Shown in pieces: positions 26,182 through 36,053 of a stretch of DNA of 64,000 nucleotides. Source of the DNA: Pseudomonas putida (lineage in GTDB: Bacteria > Pseudomonadota > Gammaproteobacteria > Pseudomonadales > Pseudomonadaceae); contig NZ_CP011789.1 in assembly GCF_001636055.1 (NCBI RefSeq), positions 3,348,001-3,412,000 on the forward strand. The letters are read 5' to 3'. Made by a program: the position numbers and the translations under genes. The notes below the pieces were generated by a model. That model saw only the letters and a program-made list of their open reading frames with translations. It searched no databases and was not told the origin of the DNA. The stretch's first letter is position 1. Each line of letters begins with the position of its first letter.

Positions 26182-27258
26182 ATGAGCCAGTTTCACAGCC
26201 TGACCATCAAGCAAGTGCGTCACGAGACACGCGACGCCGTGTCGATCGCCTTCGACGTGCCCGCCCATCTGCAGGACGCGTTCCGCTTCACCCAGGGCCA
26301 GTACCTGGTGATGCGCACCTTTCTCGACGATGAGGAAGTGCGCCGCTCCTATTCGATTTGCAGTGCCGTGCAGGACGGCGAGCTGCGCGTGGCGGTCAAG
26401 CGCGTGCCTGGCGGACGCTTCTCGGCATTCGCCAACGATGTGCTCGCGGTCGGCCAGCAACTAGACGTGATGCCGCCCAGCGGCAGCTTCTTCGTTCCAC
26501 TGCAAACCGAGCGCCATGGCCATTACCTGGGGGTCGCCGCCGGCAGCGGTATCACCCCGATCCTGTCGATCATCGCCACCACCCTGGCCTGCGAGCCCAA
26601 CAGTCGCTTCACCCTGCTGTACGGCAACCGCGCCAGCAACAGCGCACTGTTTCGCGATCGCCTGGAAGACCTGAAGAACCGTTACCTGGACCGCCTGAAC
26701 CTGATTTTCGTGTTCAGCCGCGAACAGCAGGATGTCGACCTGTACAACGGCCGAATCGATGCTGACAAGTGCGGCCAGTTGTTCTCTCGCTGGCTCGACG
26801 TGCAAGCCCTCGATGCCGCCTTTATCTGCGGGCCGCAGGCGATGACCGAAACCGTGCGCGCCAGCCTAGAAGACAACGGCATGCCGCGCGAACGCATCCA
26901 TTTCGAGCTGTTTGCCGCCGCTGGCAACGAGGCTAGGCGCGAAGCCCGCGAGGCTCAGCGCCAGCTGGACTCGGCGCTGAGCCATATCACCGTGATCAGC
27001 GATGGCCGTGCCCTGGCCTTCGACCTGCCGCGCAACAGCCAGAACATTCTCGATGCCGGCAACGCCATTGGCGCCGAGCTGCCCTATTCGTGCAAGGCCG
27101 GCGTGTGCTCGACCTGCAAGTGCCGGGTGATCGAGGGCGAGGTGGAAATGGACAGCAACCATGCGCTGGAGGATTACGAGGTGGCGGCGGGGTATGTGCT
27201 GTCGTGCCAGACGTATCCGCTGAGCGACCGCGTGGTGCTGGATTTCGATCAACTTTGA
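26182..27258 (+). CDS. paaE: PaaE, epoxidase reductase (FAD, NAD(P)H, [2Fe-2S])
   Basis: This 358-aa protein has three modules. The FAD-binding barrel has RRSYSICSAV, the NAD(P) domain begins at GVAAGSGITPILSI, and a C-terminal plant-type ferredoxin domain carries ligands in CKAGVCSTCKCR plus the later Cys in VLSCQT. It passes electrons from NADPH to PaaA. ATG 26182 is chosen over an upstream GTG (26170). Confidence 0.95.
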   Translation: MSQFHSLTIKQVRHETRDAVSIAFDVPAHLQDAFRFTQGQYLVMRTFLDDEEVRRSYSICSAVQDGELRVAVKRVPGGRFSAFANDVLAVGQQLDVMPPSGSFFVPLQTERHGHYLGVAAGSGITPILSIIATTLACEPNSRFTLLYGNRASNSALFRDRLEDLKNRYLDRLNLIFVFSREQQDVDLYNGRIDADKCGQLFSRWLDVQALDAAFICGPQAMTETVRASLEDNGMPRERIHFELFAAAGNEARREAREAQRQLDSALSHITVISDGRALAFDLPRNSQNILDAGNAIGAELPYSCKAGVCSTCKCRVIEGEVEMDSNHALEDYEVAAGYVLSCQTYPLSDRVVLDFDQL

Positions 27259-27278
27259 GACCGCGGCGCCCTCATCGC

Positions 27279-27478
27279 GGGACAAGCCTGCTCCCACAGG
27301 GATTGGCTGGACTTTAAAGGGACAAGCTTGCTCCCACAGGGACTGGGCTGGACTTTAAAGGGACAAGCCTGCTCCCGCAGGGATTGGGCTGGACTTCAAA
27401 TTTTGAGCAAGACCGTTGCTCCCACAAGACCCATGGTCACTGCTGTACCTGTGGGAGCGGGCTCGTCCCGCGATGAGG
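27279..27478. repeat. REP-derived tandem array with inverted end
   Basis: Three direct units of 40-41 bp start at 27279, 27319 and 27360. Each begins GGGACAAGC(C/T)TGCTCCC and ends in GGCTGGACTT(T/C)AAA. After a degenerate copy, an inverted REP arm (GGGAGCGGGCTCGTCCCGCG, 27453-27472) closes the array. It fills the gap between paaE and the DUF485/paaL genes. Confidence 0.75.
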
Positions 27479-27545
27479 CCGCCAGCAACCCCGCAACACC
27501 CTGCGTGACCTGAAAAAACAATTACAAGACAGAGGACCGCTTCCC

Positions 27546-27854
27546 ATGACACCCGAGCACATCGACTCCATCAGCAAGCACCCCGACTTCCAGCAACTGA
27601 TCCGCCGCAAGCGCCGCCTCAACGGCAGCCTCACCCTGACCATGCTTGCCGCCTACTACGGCTTCGTGCTGCTGGTGGCCTTCGCCCCCGGCCTGCTCGG
27701 CCAGTCGCTCAATGGCGGCGTCACCAGCGTCGGCATGCTGGTGGGTGTGCTGATGGTGCTGCTGTCGTTCGCCCTGACCGGCATCTACATGCACCGCGCC
27801 AACCGCGTCATCGATCCACTCAACGACAAGGTTCGCCAGGAGTGCGCGCAATGA
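27546..27854 (+). CDS. DUF485 membrane protein, partner of the symporter
   Basis: This 102-aa protein has two predicted membrane spans (about 30-50 and 60-82) and the [15 protein letters not shown] opening of DUF485/YjcH proteins, which accompany ActP-type symporters. It overlaps paaL by 4 bp (ATGA). Probable role: small accessory subunit of phenylacetate uptake. Confidence 0.85.
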   Translation: MTPEHIDSISKHPDFQQLIRRKRRLNGSLTLTMLAAYYGFVLLVAFAPGLLGQSLNGGVTSVGMLVGVLMVLLSFALTGIYMHRANRVIDPLNDKVRQECAQ

Positions 27855-29413
27855 ACTGGACTGCCATCTCGATGTTCATGGTGTTCGTCTGCTTCACCCT
27901 GCTGGTAACCCGCTGGGCCGCGGCCCGCACCCGCTCGACCAGTGACTTCTACACCGCAGGCGGTGGCCTCACTGGGATGCAGAATGGCCTGGCGATCGCC
28001 GGGGACATGATCAGCGCTGCGTCCTTCCTCGGCATCTCGGCGATGATGTTCATGAACGGCTACGACGGCCTGCTCTATGCCCTGGGCGTACTCGCCGGCT
28101 GGCCGATCATCCTGTTCCTGATTGCCGAGCGACTGCGCAACCTGGGCAAGTACACCTTCGCCGACGTGGTTTCCTACCGCCTGGCACAGGCCCCGGTACG
28201 CCTGAGCGCCGCGTTCGGCACGCTGACCGTCGCGCTGTTGTACCTGGTGGCGCAGATGGTCGGCGCCGGCAAGCTGATCGAGTTGCTGTTCGGTATCAGC
28301 TACCTCTACGCCGTCACCCTGGTGGGCGTACTGATGGTGCTGTACGTGACCTTCGGCGGCATGCTCGCCACCACCTGGGTGCAGATCATCAAGGCGGTGA
28401 TGCTGTTGTCGGGCACCACCTTCATGGCGTTCATGGTGCTCAAGCATTTCGGCTTCAGCACCGAGGCGATGTTCGCCAGCGCCGTGGCAGTGCATGCCAA
28501 GGGCCAGGCGATCATGGCCCCCGGCGCACTGCTGTCCAATCCCATCGACGCCATCTCGCTGGGGCTGGGCATGATGTTCGGCACCGCCGGGCTGCCGCAC
28601 ATCCTCATGCGGTTCTTCACCGTCAGTGACGCCAAGGAAGCCCGCAAGAGCGTGTTCTACGCCACGGGTTTCATCGGCTACTTCTACCTGCTGCTGATCG
28701 TCATCGGTTTCGGCGCCATCGTCATGGTGGGGACCGAGCCGGCCTACCGCGACGCCAGCGGCGCGATCATCGGCGGCGGCAACATGGTCGCCGTGCACCT
28801 GGCCCAGGCCGTGGGCGGCAACCTGTTCCTGGGCTTCATCTCGGCAGTGGCCTTCGCCACGATTCTTGCCGTGGTCGCAGGCCTGGCGCTGTCCGGTGCC
28901 TCGGCGATCTCCCACGACCTCTATGCCTGCGTCGTGCGCAAGGGCCAGGCCAGCGAGCAGGAAGAAATGCGCATGTCGCGTATCGCCACCCTGCTGATCG
29001 GCCTGCTCGCGGTGCTGTTGGGGTTGCTGTTCGAATCGCAGAACATCGCCTTCCTCTCGGGCCTGGTGCTGGCCATTGCCGCCTCGGTCAACTTCCCGGT
29101 GCTGCTGCTCTCGATGTTCTGGAAAGGCCTGACCACCCGCGGCGCGGTAGCCGGCAGCATGGCTGGGCTGGTCTCGGCCATCGTGCTGGTGGTGCTGGGC
29201 CCGGCGGTGTGGGTCAACGTGCTGCACAACGAGCGCGCGCTGTTCCCCTACAGCAACCCGGCGCTGTTCTCCATGAGCCTGGCCTTCCTCGGTGCCTGGG
29301 CCTTCTCGGTCACCGACAGCTCGCAACGGGCCAGCGAAGAGCGTGGTCGCTACCTGGGCCAGTTCATTCGCTCCATGACCGGGATCGGCGCTGCCGGCGC
29401 CAGCAAGCACTGA
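27851..29413 (+). CDS. paaL: PaaL, phenylacetate:sodium symporter (SSS family)
   Basis: This 520-aa polytopic inner-membrane protein of the solute:sodium symporter family resembles Act[24 protein letters not shown] is the conserved first-helix region, and there are about 13 hydrophobic spans. Acetate permease ActP is the main alternative, but location between paaE and the paaM porin supports phenylacetate. ATG at 27851 overlaps the DUF485 stop. Confidence 0.85.
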   Translation: MNWTAISMFMVFVCFTLLVTRWAAARTRSTSDFYTAGGGLTGMQNGLAIAGDMISAASFLGISAMMFMNGYDGLLYALGVLAGWPIILFLIAERLRNLGKYTFADVVSYRLAQAPVRLSAAFGTLTVALLYLVAQMVGAGKLIELLFGISYLYAVTLVGVLMVLYVTFGGMLATTWVQIIKAVMLLSGTTFMAFMVLKHFGFSTEAMFASAVAVHAKGQAIMAPGALLSNPIDAISLGLGMMFGTAGLPHILMRFFTVSDAKEARKSVFYATGFIGYFYLLLIVIGFGAIVMVGTEPAYRDASGAIIGGGNMVAVHLAQAVGGNLFLGFISAVAFATILAVVAGLALSGASAISHDLYACVVRKGQASEQEEMRMSRIATLLIGLLAVLLGLLFESQNIAFLSGLVLAIAASVNFPVLLLSMFWKGLTTRGAVAGSMAGLVSAIVLVVLGPAVWVNVLHNERALFPYSNPALFSMSLAFLGAWAFSVTDSSQRASEERGRYLGQFIRSMTGIGAAGASKH

Positions 29414-29446
29414 ACCCTTGAACCTCGAATGTCGGATATAACAACA

Positions 29447-30679
29447 ATGAACCACACTCGTCTCAAGTCGGCCGCCTGGCTGGCCACCCTCGCCCTGCCC
29501 TTGCCGGCCATGGCGGATTTCATCGCTGACAGCCACGCCCGCGTCGAGCTGCGCAACCACTACATCAACCGCGACTTTCGCCAGTCCAATGCACCGCAAG
29601 CCAAGGCCGAGGAATGGGCCCAGGGTTTCACCGCGCGCTTCGAATCGGGCTTCAGCGAAGGCCCCATAGGCCTGGGCGTGGACGCCATGGGGCAACTGGG
29701 GATCAAGCTCGACTCCAGCCGCGACCGGCGCAACACCGGCCTGCTGCCCTTCGGCCCGCACAGCCTGGAGCCGGTGGACGACTACAGCGAGCTGGGGCTG
29801 ACCGGCAAGCTGCGCGTATCGAAGAGCACCCTGCGCCTGGGCACCCTGCAGCCAATTCTGCCGGTGGTGGTGTACAACGACACCCGCCTGCTGTCATCGA
29901 CCTTCCAGGGTGGCCTGCTGACCAGCCAGGAGATCGAGGGCCTGACCGTCAACGCCGGACGGCTGACCAAGGCCAACCTGCGCGACTCATCCGGGCGCGA
30001 CGACATCGGCTACGGCGCGGCCAGTAGCGACCACTTCGACTTCGGCGGCGGCAGTTACGCGATCACCCCGCAGACCAGCGTCAGCTATTACTACGCCAAG
30101 CTCGACGAGATCTATCGCCAGCAATACCTGGGGCTGTTGCACACCCAGCCGCTGGGCGAAGGGATGAGCCTGCGCAGCGACTTGCGCTACTTCGACAGCC
30201 GCGGCGACGGCGCCGAACGCGCAGGCCGCATCGACAACCGCAACTTCAACGCCATGTTCACCCTGGGCGTGAAGGCCCACAAGTTCACCGCCACCTGGCA
30301 GCAGATGTCCGGCGACAGCGCGTTTCCGTTTCTCAACGGTGGCGACCCCTACACGGTCAACCTGGTCACCTACAACACCTTCACCCGCGCAGGTCTCGAC
30401 TCCTGGCAAGTGCGCTACGACTACGACTTCGTCGCGATGGGCATTCCGGGCCTGAGCTTCATGACCCGCTACACCGACGGTCGCCACGCCGAAACCGCGA
30501 CCCTCAGCAATGGCCGCGAACGCGAGCGCGACACCGACATCACCTACGTCATCCAGAGCGGCCCGTTCAAGGACGTCAGCCTGCGCTGGCGCAACGTCAC
30601 CTTCCGTTCCGGCAATGGCCTGACCAACGCCGTGGACGAGAACCGCCTGATCATCGGCTACACCCTGGCGCTGTGGTAA
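29447..30679 (+). CDS. paaM: OprD-family outer-membrane porin of the phenylacetate cluster
   Basis: This 410-aa protein has a signal peptide (MNHTRLKSAAWLATLALPLP, cleavage after AMA) followed by alternating beta strands and a terminal aromatic residue (ALW), as in OprD porins. PhaK of P. putida, in the same position, is the phenylacetate channel. ATG at 29447 gives the proper signal peptide; an upstream start at 29429 is less likely. Confidence 0.85.
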   Translation: MNHTRLKSAAWLATLALPLPAMADFIADSHARVELRNHYINRDFRQSNAPQAKAEEWAQGFTARFESGFSEGPIGLGVDAMGQLGIKLDSSRDRRNTGLLPFGPHSLEPVDDYSELGLTGKLRVSKSTLRLGTLQPILPVVVYNDTRLLSSTFQGGLLTSQEIEGLTVNAGRLTKANLRDSSGRDDIGYGAASSDHFDFGGGSYAITPQTSVSYYYAKLDEIYRQQYLGLLHTQPLGEGMSLRSDLRYFDSRGDGAERAGRIDNRNFNAMFTLGVKAHKFTATWQQMSGDSAFPFLNGGDPYTVNLVTYNTFTRAGLDSWQVRYDYDFVAMGIPGLSFMTRYTDGRHAETATLSNGRERERDTDITYVIQSGPFKDVSLRWRNVTFRSGNGLTNAVDENRLIIGYTLALW

Positions 30680-30703
30680 CCGCGCCCCTCAAAGGAGAAC
30701 AGC

Positions 30704-32755
30704 ATGTCTGAAGCCCACACCCTGCAGAGCTTCATCGCCGGTCGCTGGATCGGCCAGCACGGCGCCCAGGCCCTGCGCAGCGCCCTCGATGGGCAGGTCC
30801 TGGCCTACAGCCATGAGGAACGCCCGGACTTCGCCGAAGCGCTGGATTTCGGCCGCCGCCAGGGCCTCGCCGGGCTCATGGCCCTGGACTTTCAACAGCG
30901 CGCCGCCCGCCTGAAGGCCCTGGCGCTGTACCTGGCCGAGCGCAAGGAACAGCTCTACGCCCTCTCCCACCACAGCGGCGCGACCCGTGCCGACAGCTGG
31001 ATCGACATCGAAGGCGGCAATGCCACGCTGTTTTCCTACTCCGGCATCGGCACCCGCGAGTTGCCCTCGGGCAACCTGCTGCACGAAGGCCCGGCGATCC
31101 CGCTGGGCAAGCAAGGGCGCTTCGCCGGCAGCCATATCCTGGTGCCACGGGCAGGTGTGGCAGTGCACATCAACGCCTTCAACTTCCCGATCTGGGGCAT
31201 GCTGGAAAAGTTCGCACCGACTTTCCTCGCCGGCATGCCGTGCATCGTCAAGCCCGCGACCTCCACCAGCTACCTGACCGAAGCTGTGGTGCGCCTGATC
31301 GACGAATCAGGGCTGCTGCCGCCCGGTAGCCTGCAATTGGTGATCGGCAGCACCGGCGATTTGCTCGAGCGCCTGCAGGGCCAGGACCTGGTGACCTTCA
31401 CCGGCTCCGCCGACACCGCAGCCAAGCTGCGCATGACACCGAACCTGGTGCGCAACTCAGTGCCCTTCACCGCTGAGGCCGACTCGCTGAACTGCGCCAT
31501 CCTCGGGCCGGACGTAACCCCCGACGACGAGGAGTTCGACCTGTACGTCAAGGAAGTGGTGCGCGAGATGACCACCAAAGCAGGCCAGAAGTGCACGGCC
31601 ATTCGCCGGGCCATCGTGCCGGCCAGGCACCTGGATGCCGTCGCCACCCGCCTGCGCGAGCGCCTGGCCAAGGTGGTGGTGGGCGATCCGTCGGTCGAAG
31701 GCGTGCGCATGGGCGCGCTGGCCTCCCATGACCAGCAGCGTGACGTCGGTGAGCGCGTGCGCAGCCTGCTGCAAAGCTGCGACCAGCTGTTCGGCGCCGA
31801 CGACGGCTTCTCGCCGGTGGGCGAAGGTGTAACCGAAGGTGCGTTCTTTGCCCCGACCCTGCTGCACGCACGCGACCCACACGCCGAAGGCGGCGCCCAC
31901 GATATCGAGGCGTTCGGCCCGGTCAGCACTTTGATGGCCTACGACGACCTGGACGAAGCCCTGGTCCTGGCCGCGCGTGGCAAGGGCAGCCTGGTGGCGA
32001 CCCTGGTGACCCGCGACCGCGCCATCGCCGCCAAGGCCATTCCCGCGGCCGCCGCCTGGCACGGACGTTTGCTGGTGCTCGATCGCGAGGCCGCGCCGGA
32101 GTCCACCGGGCACGGCTCGCCGCTGCCACAGCTCAAGCACGGCGGCCCCGGGCGTGCGGGGGGCGGCGAAGAGCTCGGCGGCCTGCGGGCGGTCAAGCAC
32201 TACCTGCAGCGTGCCGCGATCCAGGGCTCGCCAAGCATGCTGGCGGCGGTGACCGGCGAGCACGTGCGCGGCGCCGAAGTGATCGAGACCGAGGTGCACC
32301 CGTTCCGTCGCTACTTCGATGAACTGCGCATCGGCGAATCGCTGCTGACTCACCGACGTACCGTCACCGAGGCGGACCTGGTGAACTTCGGCTGCCTGTC
32401 GGGCGACCACTTCTACATGCATTTCGACGAAATCGCCGCCAAGCAGTCGCAGTTCGGCAAGCGCATCGCCCATGGCTACTTCGTGCTGTCAGCGGCGGCC
32501 GGGCTGTTCGTGTCGCCAGGTGAAGGGCCGGTACTGGCCAACTACGGGCTGGACACCCTGCGCTTCATCAACCCGGTGGGGATCGGTGACACGATCCAGG
32601 CGCGCCTGACCTGCAAGCGCAAGATCGACCAGGGCAAGACCAGCCCGTTGGGGCAGCCGCAAGGGGTGGTGGCCTGGGATGTGGAGGTGACCAACCAGCT
32701 CGGTGAACTGGTGGCCAGTTACGACATCCTGACGCTGGTGCTCAAGCGCAGCTGA
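30704..32755 (+). CDS. paaZ: PaaZ, bifunctional oxepin-CoA hydrolase / semialdehyde dehydrogenase
   Basis: This 683-aa fusion has an aldehyde dehydrogenase domain at residues about 1-520 (FNFPIWGMLEKFAPT, catalytic Cys in GQKCTAIRR). A MaoC-like hydratase domain follows at about 540-680 (DHFYMHFDEIAAKQS and FGKRIAHGYFV with catalytic Asp and His). It opens the oxepin ring and oxidises the resulting aldehyde. It stands 24 bp after paaM with an AAAGGAG ribosome site, so is probably in the same transcript. Confidence 0.95.
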   Translation: MSEAHTLQSFIAGRWIGQHGAQALRSALDGQVLAYSHEERPDFAEALDFGRRQGLAGLMALDFQQRAARLKALALYLAERKEQLYALSHHSGATRADSWIDIEGGNATLFSYSGIGTRELPSGNLLHEGPAIPLGKQGRFAGSHILVPRAGVAVHINAFNFPIWGMLEKFAPTFLAGMPCIVKPATSTSYLTEAVVRLIDESGLLPPGSLQLVIGSTGDLLERLQGQDLVTFTGSADTAAKLRMTPNLVRNSVPFTAEADSLNCAILGPDVTPDDEEFDLYVKEVVREMTTKAGQKCTAIRRAIVPARHLDAVATRLRERLAKVVVGDPSVEGVRMGALASHDQQRDVGERVRSLLQSCDQLFGADDGFSPVGEGVTEGAFFAPTLLHARDPHAEGGAHDIEAFGPVSTLMAYDDLDEALVLAARGKGSLVATLVTRDRAIAAKAIPAAAAWHGRLLVLDREAAPESTGHGSPLPQLKHGGPGRAGGGEELGGLRAVKHYLQRAAIQGSPSMLAAVTGEHVRGAEVIETEVHPFRRYFDELRIGESLLTHRRTVTEADLVNFGCLSGDHFYMHFDEIAAKQSQFGKRIAHGYFVLSAAAGLFVSPGEGPVLANYGLDTLRFINPVGIGDTIQARLTCKRKIDQGKTSPLGQPQGVVAWDVEVTNQLGELVASYDILTLVLKRS

Positions 32756-32777
32756 TCATTGCCGGCCTGAACGTGTC

Positions 32778-32811
32778 GGCCCTGGCGCGGGCGCCCCCCC
32801 GCGACAGGGCC
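32778..32811 (+). terminator. GC-rich hairpin after paaZ
   Basis: GGCCCTG (32778-32784) can pair with CAGGGCC (32805-32811) with further pairing inside the loop. No T-run follows, so it may be a weak terminator or an RNA 3'-end stabiliser. Confidence 0.35.
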
Positions 32812-32854
32812 GGTTGACTCCCCCTCCCATAAATGCTCAGATGCGCCCCTTGTT

Positions 32855-33030
32855 TCAGGTGTCCCCTGCCGCCGAGCCGGGGATTAAACGGGAAGCCGGT
32901 GCCTCGCCCATGCGAGCAGTCCGGCGCTGCCCCCGCAACGGTAAGCGAGCGATGCATTCGATACACCACTGTGCCAACGGCATGGGAAGGTGAATGCCTC
33001 ATGCCCCTCGCAAGCCCGGAGACCGGCCTG
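32855..33030 (+). ncRNA. Cobalamin riboswitch
   Basis: The conserved elements appear in order: GGTG near 32858, GGGAAGCCGGTG near 32890, the hallmark GCTGCCCCCGCAACGGTAAG near 32929, ACCACTGTG, GGGAAGGTGAATGC, and the closing CGCAAGCCCGGAGACCGGCC at 33010-33029. It lies about 130 bp upstream of an ABC importer on the same strand. Family knowledge: adenosyl- or methylcobalamin binding lowers expression downstream. Confidence 0.9.
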
Positions 33031-33157
33031 TCACAGCAGTTGGCAACTCCCGCGGTGGGCGGGCGCAGGCCGGTTCTCGCGGCAGCCGCGCGCCCGCGAC
33101 AGCTGCGCGCACCTCCACCGTTCGGGTTTCACTCACCCTGCGACGGTTGGTTCATCC

Positions 33158-33934
33158 ATGTCATGCCCTACCCTGCATATCCAAGGCCTGCACTGGTCAC
33201 CGCACAGCGGTGGGCAGCCGCTGCTGGAGGGCATCGACCTGCAGATCGGCGCCGGTGAATTCGTCGGCCTGATCGGCCCCAACGGCAGCGGCAAGACCAG
33301 TCTGCTGCGCTGCGCCTACCGCTTCAATCGCCCCTGCGCAGGCCAGGTGCACCTCGATGGCGAGGATATCTGGCAGCGCAACCCACGCTGGGTCGCCCAG
33401 CGCATCGCGGTGATGCTGCAGGAGTTCCCTGAAGACTTCGGCTTGAGCGTGCGTGACGTCGTTGCCATGGGCCGTACCCCGCACCTGGGCTGGTTCGACG
33501 GTGATGGCGACGCGAGTCTGATCGACGACACCCTGGCCAGGCTCGACCTGCTGCCGCGCGCCCTCGATGCCTTCATCTGCCTGTCGGGCGGAGAAAAACA
33601 GCGCGTGCTGCTGGCCCGAGCGCTGGTCCAGCAACCTCGGCTGCTGATCCTCGACGAACCGACCAATCACCTCGACCCACGCTTTCAGCTGGCGCTGCTG
33701 CAGCAACTGCGCAACACCGGCCTGAGCCTGCTGGCCAGCTTCCACGATCTGAACCTGGCCGCCGCCTTCTGCGATCGGCTGTACGTGATCGATGCCGGGC
33801 GCATCGTCGCCCACGGCACGCCAGGGCAGGTGCTCACCGAGCAGTGCCTGGCGGAGGTATTTGGCGTACAGGCACTGGTCGACCGCCACCCGCTGGCCTC
33901 CCATCCACGCATTACCTGGATCAGCCCCGCATGA
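33158..33934 (+). CDS. ABC transporter ATPase (FecE/BtuD type), cobalamin-regulated
   Basis: This 258-aa protein has Walker A GPNGSGKTS, signature LSGGEKQR, Walker B LLILDEPTNHLD and the H-loop FHD. ATG 33158 follows the riboswitch region; the frame is open further left into the aptamer, which is not coding. It is the first gene of ATPase, binding protein, permease. The family imports siderophores or corrinoids, and control by a B12 riboswitch suggests cobalamin, a corrinoid precursor or cobalt chelate. Confidence 0.85.
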   Translation: MSCPTLHIQGLHWSPHSGGQPLLEGIDLQIGAGEFVGLIGPNGSGKTSLLRCAYRFNRPCAGQVHLDGEDIWQRNPRWVAQRIAVMLQEFPEDFGLSVRDVVAMGRTPHLGWFDGDGDASLIDDTLARLDLLPRALDAFICLSGGEKQRVLLARALVQQPRLLILDEPTNHLDPRFQLALLQQLRNTGLSLLASFHDLNLAAAFCDRLYVIDAGRIVAHGTPGQVLTEQCLAEVFGVQALVDRHPLASHPRITWISPA

Positions 33935-34899
33935 AATCGCTGCTCACCAGCCTGGCCCTGCTGGCCGCCCTGCCGCTGGCCGCCGAGGCCGACAACTATC
34001 CACTGACCGTACGCAGTTGCGAACGCGACGTCACCTTCACCCATGCGCCGCAGCATGCCGTCAGCCACGATATCAATCTCACCGGTATGCTCCTCGCGCT
34101 CGGCCTGCGCGACCACATGGCCGGCTACAGCGGTATCAGCGGCTGGAAAACCCTCGACCCAAGCCTGCGCGAAGCACTCGAAGGGCTGCCAGAGCTGGCG
34201 CCGCGCTACGTGTCGGTAGAAAACCTGCTCGATGCCAACGCCGACTTCTTCCTCGCCGGCTGGAGCTACGGCATGCGAATCGGCGGGCCGGTCACCCCAC
34301 AGACCCTCGCGCCCTTCGATATCCCGGTGTACGAACTGAGCGAGTCGTGTTCCTGGATCATGCCGCAACGCCAGGCCAGCCTCGACGACCTCTACCGCGA
34401 CCTCGACAACCTTGGCCGCATCTTCGATGTGCGCGAGCGCGCCACCGCGCTGGTCAGCCAGTTGCGTCAACGCGTCGAGCGCGTTGCTACGCAGATGGCC
34501 GAGGTCAAGCAACGGCCGCGCGTATTCCTCTACGACAGTGGCGAAGATCGCCCCACCACCTCCGGGCGCCTCGGGATGCCGCAGGCGCTGATCAGCGCTG
34601 CGGGGGGCGATAACGTCATGAGCGATGTCGCCGCCAGCTGGACCCAGGTGAATTGGGAAAGCGTGGTGGAACGCGATCCGCAGGTGATCGTCATCGTCGA
34701 CTATGGGCCCACCAGTTGGCAGCAGAAACGCGACTTCCTTCTACAGCACCCGGCACTGGGCAGTGTCGAGGCGATCCGCAAGCAGCGCTTCGTGGTGCTG
34801 TCGTACCTGGAGGTGACTCCGTCGGTGGAGAACGCCCAGGCCATCGAGACCCTGGCCACGGCCTTGCATCCGCAGCCGTTCGCCGAGGCCCGCCGCTGA
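33931..34899 (+). CDS. Periplasmic substrate-binding protein (BtuF-like)
   Basis: This 322-aa protein has a signal peptide (MKSLLTSLALLAALPLAAEA) and the class III binding-protein fold with a long backbone helix. Blocks such as DINLTGMLLALGL and SVENLLDANADFFLAG are typical of BtuF/FepB relatives. It overlaps the ATPase by 4 bp and the permease by 1 bp. Ligand is inferred from the riboswitch, not from residues. Confidence 0.8.
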   Translation: MKSLLTSLALLAALPLAAEADNYPLTVRSCERDVTFTHAPQHAVSHDINLTGMLLALGLRDHMAGYSGISGWKTLDPSLREALEGLPELAPRYVSVENLLDANADFFLAGWSYGMRIGGPVTPQTLAPFDIPVYELSESCSWIMPQRQASLDDLYRDLDNLGRIFDVRERATALVSQLRQRVERVATQMAEVKQRPRVFLYDSGEDRPTTSGRLGMPQALISAAGGDNVMSDVAASWTQVNWESVVERDPQVIVIVDYGPTSWQQKRDFLLQHPALGSVEAIRKQRFVVLSYLEVTPSVENAQAIETLATALHPQPFAEARR

Positions 34900-35921
34900 T
34901 GCCGATTCGCAGCCCTGCGGGCTATCGCCTGCTGATCGTTTCGCTGCTGCTGGCCTTGCTGCTGTCGTGCCTGCTGTCACTGGGGTTCGGCTCGGCGCAG
35001 GTCGAACTGGGCAAGGTCGTCGGCATTGTTTTGCAGCAGGTGGGGCTGGAGCAAGGCGGCGACTGGAGCCGCGGCCAGGCGCAGATCATCTGGCAGATCC
35101 GCGCGCCGCGCGTGCTGCTGGGAGCGCTGGTCGGTGCAGGGTTGGCACTGGTCGGCGGCGCTTTGCAGGCAGTGACCCGCAACCCGCTGGCTGATCCGCA
35201 CTTGCTGGGGGTCAGCTCCGGGGCGGTGTTCGGCGCAGTGCTGATGGTGCTGTTTCTCGGCCCGTTCGCCGGGGCCTTCAGCCTGCCCCTGGCCGCGTTC
35301 ATCGGCGCGTTGGGCAGCATGCTGCTGGTGCTCGGCGTGGCCAGTCGTGGTGGGCGCCTGGAAAGCGATCGCCTGCTGCTGGCCGGGGTGGCGGTGTCGT
35401 TCGTGGTGATGGCCGCCGCCAACCTGCTGCTCTACACCGGCGACCCGCATGCTGCCGCCTCGGTGATGTTCTGGATGCTCGGCGGCCTGGGCCTGGCACA
35501 GTGGTCGCTGCTGTGGCTGCCGACCGTTTGCGTGCTGGCGGGCTTCGTGCTGTTGATGAGCCTGGCGCGGGCGCTGAACGCGCTGATGAGTGGCGAGCAG
35601 ACCGCTGTCAGCCTGGGCTTCGACACCCGGCGTGTGCGGGCCAAGGTGTTCGTCGGCACGGCGTTGCTGACCGGTGTGCTGGTGTCGCTGTCGGGCGCCA
35701 TCGGTTTCGTCGGCCTGATGCTGCCCCACGTCGCTCGCCGCCTGGTGGGTGCCGAGCATCGCCGGCTGCTGCCGGCCTGTGCCTTGCTCGGGGCGCTGTT
35801 CATGATCTGGGTCGATGTTGGCGCACGCACGCTGATCGCCCCGCAGGATCTGCCGATCGGCATCGCCACGGCAGCCATCGGCGGGCTGTTCTTCATCCTC
35901 TTGCTACGGCGCAAGGCCTGA
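34899..35921 (+). CDS. ABC transporter permease, FecCD/BtuC family
   Basis: This 340-aa inner-membrane protein has about nine to ten spans and family motifs RAPRVLLGALVGAGLALVGG, TRNPLADPHLLGVSSGA, and GAIGFVGLMLPHVARRLVG (coupling region to the ATPase). The start overlaps the binding-protein stop (TGATG). A single permease gene implies a homodimer, as in BtuCD-F. Confidence 0.9.
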   Translation: MPIRSPAGYRLLIVSLLLALLLSCLLSLGFGSAQVELGKVVGIVLQQVGLEQGGDWSRGQAQIIWQIRAPRVLLGALVGAGLALVGGALQAVTRNPLADPHLLGVSSGAVFGAVLMVLFLGPFAGAFSLPLAAFIGALGSMLLVLGVASRGGRLESDRLLLAGVAVSFVVMAAANLLLYTGDPHAAASVMFWMLGGLGLAQWSLLWLPTVCVLAGFVLLMSLARALNALMSGEQTAVSLGFDTRRVRAKVFVGTALLTGVLVSLSGAIGFVGLMLPHVARRLVGAEHRRLLPACALLGALFMIWVDVGARTLIAPQDLPIGIATAAIGGLFFILLLRRKA

Positions 35922-36014
35922 GATGAACGAGACCTGCGTACTGCTCGCCGGCCCTGACCTGGCAGAGGGCTCGTCAAGCACGCCTTTGGCCAGGGCTAGC
36001 ACGGCGCGGCGTGA

Positions 36015-36043
36015 TGCACCGTCGGACCGCTACCGACGGTGCA
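36015..36043. terminator. Perfect hairpin between permease gene and pagL
   Basis: TGCACCGTCGG (36015-36025) and CCGACGGTGCA (36033-36043) form an 11-bp stem around seven bases. It lies just after the stop of the minus-strand pagL and after the + strand operon, so it could end both. No clear T-run is seen on either side. Confidence 0.45.
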
Positions 36044-36053
36044 CAGGCAGCGC

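Noticed and set aside
27785..29761. Long minus-strand open frame (658 codons) opposite paaL
   Set aside because: It is antisense to a clear symporter gene, has no family motif, and its His/Gln/Gly-rich composition is typical of the reverse of a high-GC gene.
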